A stretch of DNA of 47,758 nt from Brevundimonas diminuta 470-4 (GTDB taxonomy: Bacteria > Pseudomonadota > Alphaproteobacteria > Caulobacterales > Caulobacteraceae). Below are positions 45,545-47,758 of this stretch, piece by piece. The position numbers and the translations under genes are program-made. Positions within the stretch are counted from its first letter, which is position 1; every line of letters starts with the position of its first letter. Under the pieces are notes generated by a model. That model was not told where the DNA came from, ran no database searches, and worked only from the letters and a program-made list of their open reading frames with translations. The DNA is taken from NCBI GenBank assembly GCA_000318405.1, contig KB291745.1, forward strand, positions 1 to 47,758, written 5' to 3'.

Positions 45545-45605
45545 GCAAGATAGTTCTTGCGCCGCAGCATCTCCCGTGTCAGCAAATTCTAGTTCTTCGT
45601 GAACT
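45545..45605. promoter_or_regulatory. Inverted and direct repeats between metK and the second GDH
   Basis: GCAAGA-TAGT-TCTTGC (45545-45560) is a perfect inverted repeat; AGTTC-TTCGT-GAACT (45591-45605) is a second one. TAGTTCTT recurs at 45551 and 45590, 39 bp apart, and a half-site GCAAGA lies at 45475. They lie upstream of the dehydrogenase promoter candidate (TTGACC at 45624-45629), where an activator or repressor would bind. Confidence 0.4.
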
Positions 45606-45659
45606 GAGTACAATTTCGTTCTTTTGACCTGAGTAATTGCCTAGACGTTTGGAAAAATA

Positions 45660-46922
45660 ATGCCCAACCCGAACATTCTCGACTCGGCTTTGACGCGCCT
45701 TGATGAGGCGGCCCGCCACGTTCAGATCGACAGCGACGTGCTGGAGAAACTGAAATACCCGCGCGAGACGATGAAGGTTCGGTTGCTGATCCGCAAGGAC
45801 GACGGGTCGCGCAAATCCTTCCTGGCGTGGCGATGTCGCTATGACGACACGCGCGGCCCGACCAAGGGCGGCATCCGTTTCCACCCCGACTCCACGGTGG
45901 AAGAGGTCGAGACCCTCGCCTTCTGGATGACGGTGAAGTGCGCGGTGACCAACCTGCCCTATGGCGGCGGCAAGGGGGCGGTGCAGGTCGACCCCAAGAG
46001 CCTGTCCAAGGCTGAGCTGGAGCGGCTGTCGCGCGCCTATGTCCAGGCTTTCGCGGGCATTATCGGGCCGGATCGCGATATCCCGGCCCCCGACGTCTAC
46101 ACCAACGCCATGATCATGGGCTGGATGGCCGATGAGTACGCCTCCATCCAGGGGCAGGCGGCGCCTGCCGTAATCACCGGCAAGCCGATTGCGCTGGGCG
46201 GTTCGGTCGGGCGTGAGGACGCGACGGCGCGTGGCGGCTTTTACCTGACCTGTCATCTGACCGAGCGGCTGGGGCTGCCGACCGAAGGCCTGCGCGTGGC
46301 GGTTCAGGGCTTCGGCAATGCGGGTCAGCACGTGGCGCGCCTGTTCCGCAGCGTGGGCGCCAAGATCGTCGCCGTGTCGGACTCGGGCGGCGCCGTTCAT
46401 GCGGCCTCCGGCCTCGACGTGGACGCCCTGCTGGCGGCCAAGGCGGCCGGCCAGTCGGTGGTTCAGGCCGAACACGGCGGCAAGGTCATCTCCCCGGAGG
46501 AACTGGTCGCCGTCGAATGCGATGTCCTGGCCCCCTCGGCGATGGAGGACATGATCCATGACGGCAACGCGGGCTCTGTCCGGGCCAAGGTCGTGCTGGA
46601 ACTGGCCAACGGCCCGATCACGCCCGAAGGCGACCGCATTCTGGTGGACAAGGGCGTGATCGTCCTGCCGGATATCCTGGCCAACGCCGGCGGCGTGACG
46701 GTGTCCTATTTCGAATGGGTCCAGAACCGCCAAGGCTATTACTGGACGCTGGACGAGGTGCAGTCGCGCCTCAAGACCATCATCGAGACCGAGGGCGACG
46801 CCGTCTGGTCCATCGCTGAGGACAAGGGCGTCACGCTGCGCACGGCGGCCTATATCCACGCGCTCGGCCGCCTGGCCGCCGCCATCGAGGCGCACGGCAC
46901 CCAGCAATTCTTCGCCAGCTAG
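45660..46922 (+). CDS. Glu/Leu/Phe/Val dehydrogenase family protein (small hexameric glutamate dehydrogenase type)
   Basis: 420 residues. N-terminal catalytic domain with YDDTRGPTKGGIRFHPD and NLPYGGGKGAVQVDP (catalytic Lys pair and the PTKGG segment), then Asp in DIPAPDVYTNA, a Rossmann domain with VAVQGFGNAGQHVARLF, and LPDILANAGGVTVSYFEWVQN. Size and motifs fit the GudB/GdhA-like class, but substrate specificity (Glu or branched amino acids) cannot be fixed by eye. It is divergent from metK. With gdhZ this gives two glutamate dehydrogenase-like enzymes of unrelated size within 10 kb. ATG 45660 lies close to the predicted transcription start, so the leader is very short. Confidence 0.9.
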   Translation: MPNPNILDSALTRLDEAARHVQIDSDVLEKLKYPRETMKVRLLIRKDDGSRKSFLAWRCRYDDTRGPTKGGIRFHPDSTVEEVETLAFWMTVKCAVTNLPYGGGKGAVQVDPKSLSKAELERLSRAYVQAFAGIIGPDRDIPAPDVYTNAMIMGWMADEYASIQGQAAPAVITGKPIALGGSVGREDATARGGFYLTCHLTERLGLPTEGLRVAVQGFGNAGQHVARLFRSVGAKIVAVSDSGGAVHAASGLDVDALLAAKAAGQSVVQAEHGGKVISPEELVAVECDVLAPSAMEDMIHDGNAGSVRAKVVLELANGPITPEGDRILVDKGVIVLPDILANAGGVTVSYFEWVQNRQGYYWTLDEVQSRLKTIIETEGDAVWSIAEDKGVTLRTAAYIHALGRLAAAIEAHGTQQFFAS

Positions 46923-46958
46923 GCCGCTTCAGGCACGGCTTAGATTTCTCCAAAGCGT

Positions 46959-47025
46959 CGCACTTCCAACCGCTTCCCTGTCATCCGTCTTCGGCAAGGG
47001 ACGTCGACCGAAGGTTGGGAGTGCG
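46959..47025 (+). promoter_or_regulatory. Start-site-sequestering leader hairpin
   Basis: A 13-bp stem, CGCACTTCCAACC (46959-46971) with GGTTGGGAGTGCG (47013-47025), has a single G-U pair. Inner pairing is possible: TCCCT/AGGGA and CCG-TCTT-CGG. The likely Shine-Dalgarno GGGAG (47017-47021) is inside the stem and the ATG is 4 nt after it. Candidate cis-regulatory RNA for the next ORF. Confidence 0.55.
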
Positions 47026-47028
47026 CCC

Positions 47029-47253
47029 ATGGACGTCTTCTACTGTCTGATCCACACGCCCGAGGCGATCACGCCCGAGCTGTGCGTCCTGCCTGGTTTT
47101 ACTGAAATCGAAGCTGTGCGCGGGGTGAATGAGGTCGCGCGAGACTGGCCGCGACTGGAGCGCATCGACCTCTATCGCGGGAACAACGAAGTCCGCAGCT
47201 TCGCCCCGGCCGACCTCTCGCCGGCTCGGCCTAGCGGCGCCCTGGCGGCCTGA
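47029..47253 (+). CDS. Hypothetical protein, 74 residues
   Basis: I do not recognise this protein. No signal or membrane helix; it has an acidic/aromatic N-terminal half (MDVFYCLIHTPEAITPELCVLPGFTEIEAVRGVNEVARDWPRLERIDLYRG) that looks foldable and a disordered Ala/Pro/Ser tail. A GGGAG lies 7 nt before the ATG but inside a strong hairpin, which supports both a real gene and controlled translation. It stands alone between the dehydrogenase and a tRNA gene. Confidence 0.5.
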   Translation: MDVFYCLIHTPEAITPELCVLPGFTEIEAVRGVNEVARDWPRLERIDLYRGNNEVRSFAPADLSPARPSGALAA

Positions 47254-47307
47254 TATCCGCTCTTAGAGCGGCGCCGTCGGCGTGATGATTATGGGCAAAA
47301 AAGGAAG

Positions 47308-47383
47308 TGGTGCCGCTTAGGTGACTCGAACACCTGACCCCCTCATTACGAATGAGGTGCTCTACCAGCTGAGCTAAAGCGGC
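47308..47383 (-). tRNA. tRNA-Thr(CGT)
   Basis: 76 nt on the minus strand with CCA encoded. Acceptor stem GCCGCTT (complement of 47377-47383) with AAGCGGC (complement of 47312-47318). D-loop AGCTCAGCTGGTAGAGC, anticodon stem-loop CCTCATTCGTAATGAGG with anticodon CGT, and T-loop GTTCGAGTC are all present. It reads ACG. TTTTTT follows its 3' end within 10 bp. Confidence 0.96.
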
Positions 47384-47430
47384 CCCGGCGTCGTTCGCGC
47401 GTGGAGGCGCGAGCGAGCGAGGAGGGCTCT

Positions 47431-47758
47431 TTATACGGGCGCGGCGGGCTTGCCAAGAGCCGATAGCATCGCCGGTTCGTCGGGGGCGGCGGCGATGCGG
47501 ATTTCCGTGAAATCAAAGGGGCGCAGGGGCGCGGCGGCCGCTTCGGAGATGCAGATGGCGATGCGGCCGGATGAGGCGGCGCGCGGCAGATCGGCGGCCA
47601 GGCTCGAGGCAAGGGCGCGGGCGGCGCGGGGGGAGTGGAGCATGACGGCGTCAAAGGGCTTGGGCGCGGGCGCGTGGGTCTCGAAGGCGGCGTAGACGGG
47701 CAGGCGCCGGACCGGGCGGTCGGGCAGGAGGGCGGGCAGGTCGCCCGCCGGCTCGCGG
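47431..47758 (-). CDS. hemD: Uroporphyrinogen-III synthase, C-terminal part (5' end outside window)
   Basis: The minus frame is open to the window's right end. The visible 108 residues include a strand ending RLPVYAAFETHAP, then FDAVMLHSPRAARALASSL, GRIAICISEAAAAPLRPFDFTEIRIAAAPDEPAMLSAL. These match the second domain of HemD, where V-x-HSP-R-A and CIS (phosphate or substrate-binding loop) are family features. HemD closes hydroxymethylbilane into uroporphyrinogen III, the HemE substrate. HemD is poorly conserved, so the call is good but not certain. The stop TAA is at 47433-47431, 47 bp before the tRNA. Confidence 0.72.
   Translation of the reverse strand, partial: REPAGDLPALLPDRPVRRLPVYAAFETHAPAPKPFDAVMLHSPRAARALASSLAADLPRAASSGRIAICISEAAAAPLRPFDFTEIRIAAAPDEPAMLSALGKPAAPV

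Noticed and set aside
45418..45585. Upstream extension of the metK frame from an ATG-like start
   Set aside because: Product would be basic and unlike metK N-termini; the TTG with AGGAG is the better start.
45418..45659. SAM-II riboswitch before metK
   Set aside because: I looked for the pseudoknot core typical of the class and did not see it; only palindromic DNA sites are visible.
47450..47695. Plus-strand ORF opposite the hemD end
   Set aside because: The minus frame has HemD features and is open to the window edge, while the plus frame is Ala/Arg-rich noise.

Overview
The window is about 48 kb of high-GC chromosomal DNA from a Caulobacterales alphaproteobacterium, most likely Brevundimonas. 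The gene order hemE | intergenic | PPDK/PEPS regulatory protein (DUF299), maf, aroE, coaE, dnaQ, secB on one side and hemE-hemH-hemJ-rho-mnmE-mnmG-rsmG-parA-parB on the other is the arrangement known around the Caulobacter crescentus replication origin. CenR-, NtrZ- and GdhZ-like genes fit the same family. Nothing looks like a prophage, insertion sequence, island or CRISPR array; this is core chromosome.

Layout. 1-3.8 kb: end of ftsK, a nested inverted-repeat element, lolA, xth. 3.8-10.7 kb: SLC13-type permease, an unknown lipoprotein, a 40-residue membrane protein, a LysR regulator next to the essential-type response regulator cenR, a PLP-homeostasis protein divergent from a ThiE/TenI protein with overlapping start codons, an NtrZ-like periplasmic protein and a DUF3576 lipoprotein. 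10.8-14.9 kb: leuS-lptE-holA. 15.2-21.1 kb (minus strand): the partition block parB, parA, rsmG, mnmG, mnmE with four parS sites. 21.2-25.6 kb (minus): rho, hemJ, hemH, hemE. 25.6-26.1 kb: putative chromosomal origin. 26.1-29.8 kb (plus): DUF299-maf-aroE-coaE-dnaQ, nearly all joined by 4-bp start/stop overlaps. 29.7-35.5 kb: monooxygenase-like protein, secB (with a fifth parS-like site), Tim44/TimA-like, mltA, HerA-like ATPase, AI-2E/PerM-type transporter. 35.5-35.7 kb: a strong small-RNA candidate. 35.9-42.8 kb: giant NAD-glutamate dehydrogenase (gdhZ), Usp, PQQ sugar dehydrogenase. 42.8-47.8 kb: argG, metK, a second glutamate dehydrogenase-family enzyme, a small orphan ORF, tRNA-Thr(CGT), and the C-terminal part of hemD.

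How the genes work together. The centre is the replication/segregation hub: origin, ParA/ParB with five parS or parS-like sites within about 10 kb of it, FtsK for terminus segregation, DnaQ and HolA for the replisome, and CenR and GdhZ, which in Caulobacter tie envelope or nitrogen status to the cell cycle and division. A haem block (hemE, hemH, hemJ, and hemD at the right edge), envelope maintenance genes (lolA, lptE, mltA, secB) and tRNA modification or charging genes (mnmE, mnmG, leuS, tRNA-Thr) fill the rest.

The most interesting non-gene signals are: the origin's seven GGCGCC-centred repeats and seven GANTC sites; a C-rich twin-hairpin sRNA candidate at 35.5 kb; a five-copy, covarying two-stem element placed just after stop codons; a start-site-sequestering hairpin before an orphan ORF at 47.0 kb; and a leuS leader with alternative hairpins and a tiny leucine-containing ORF.
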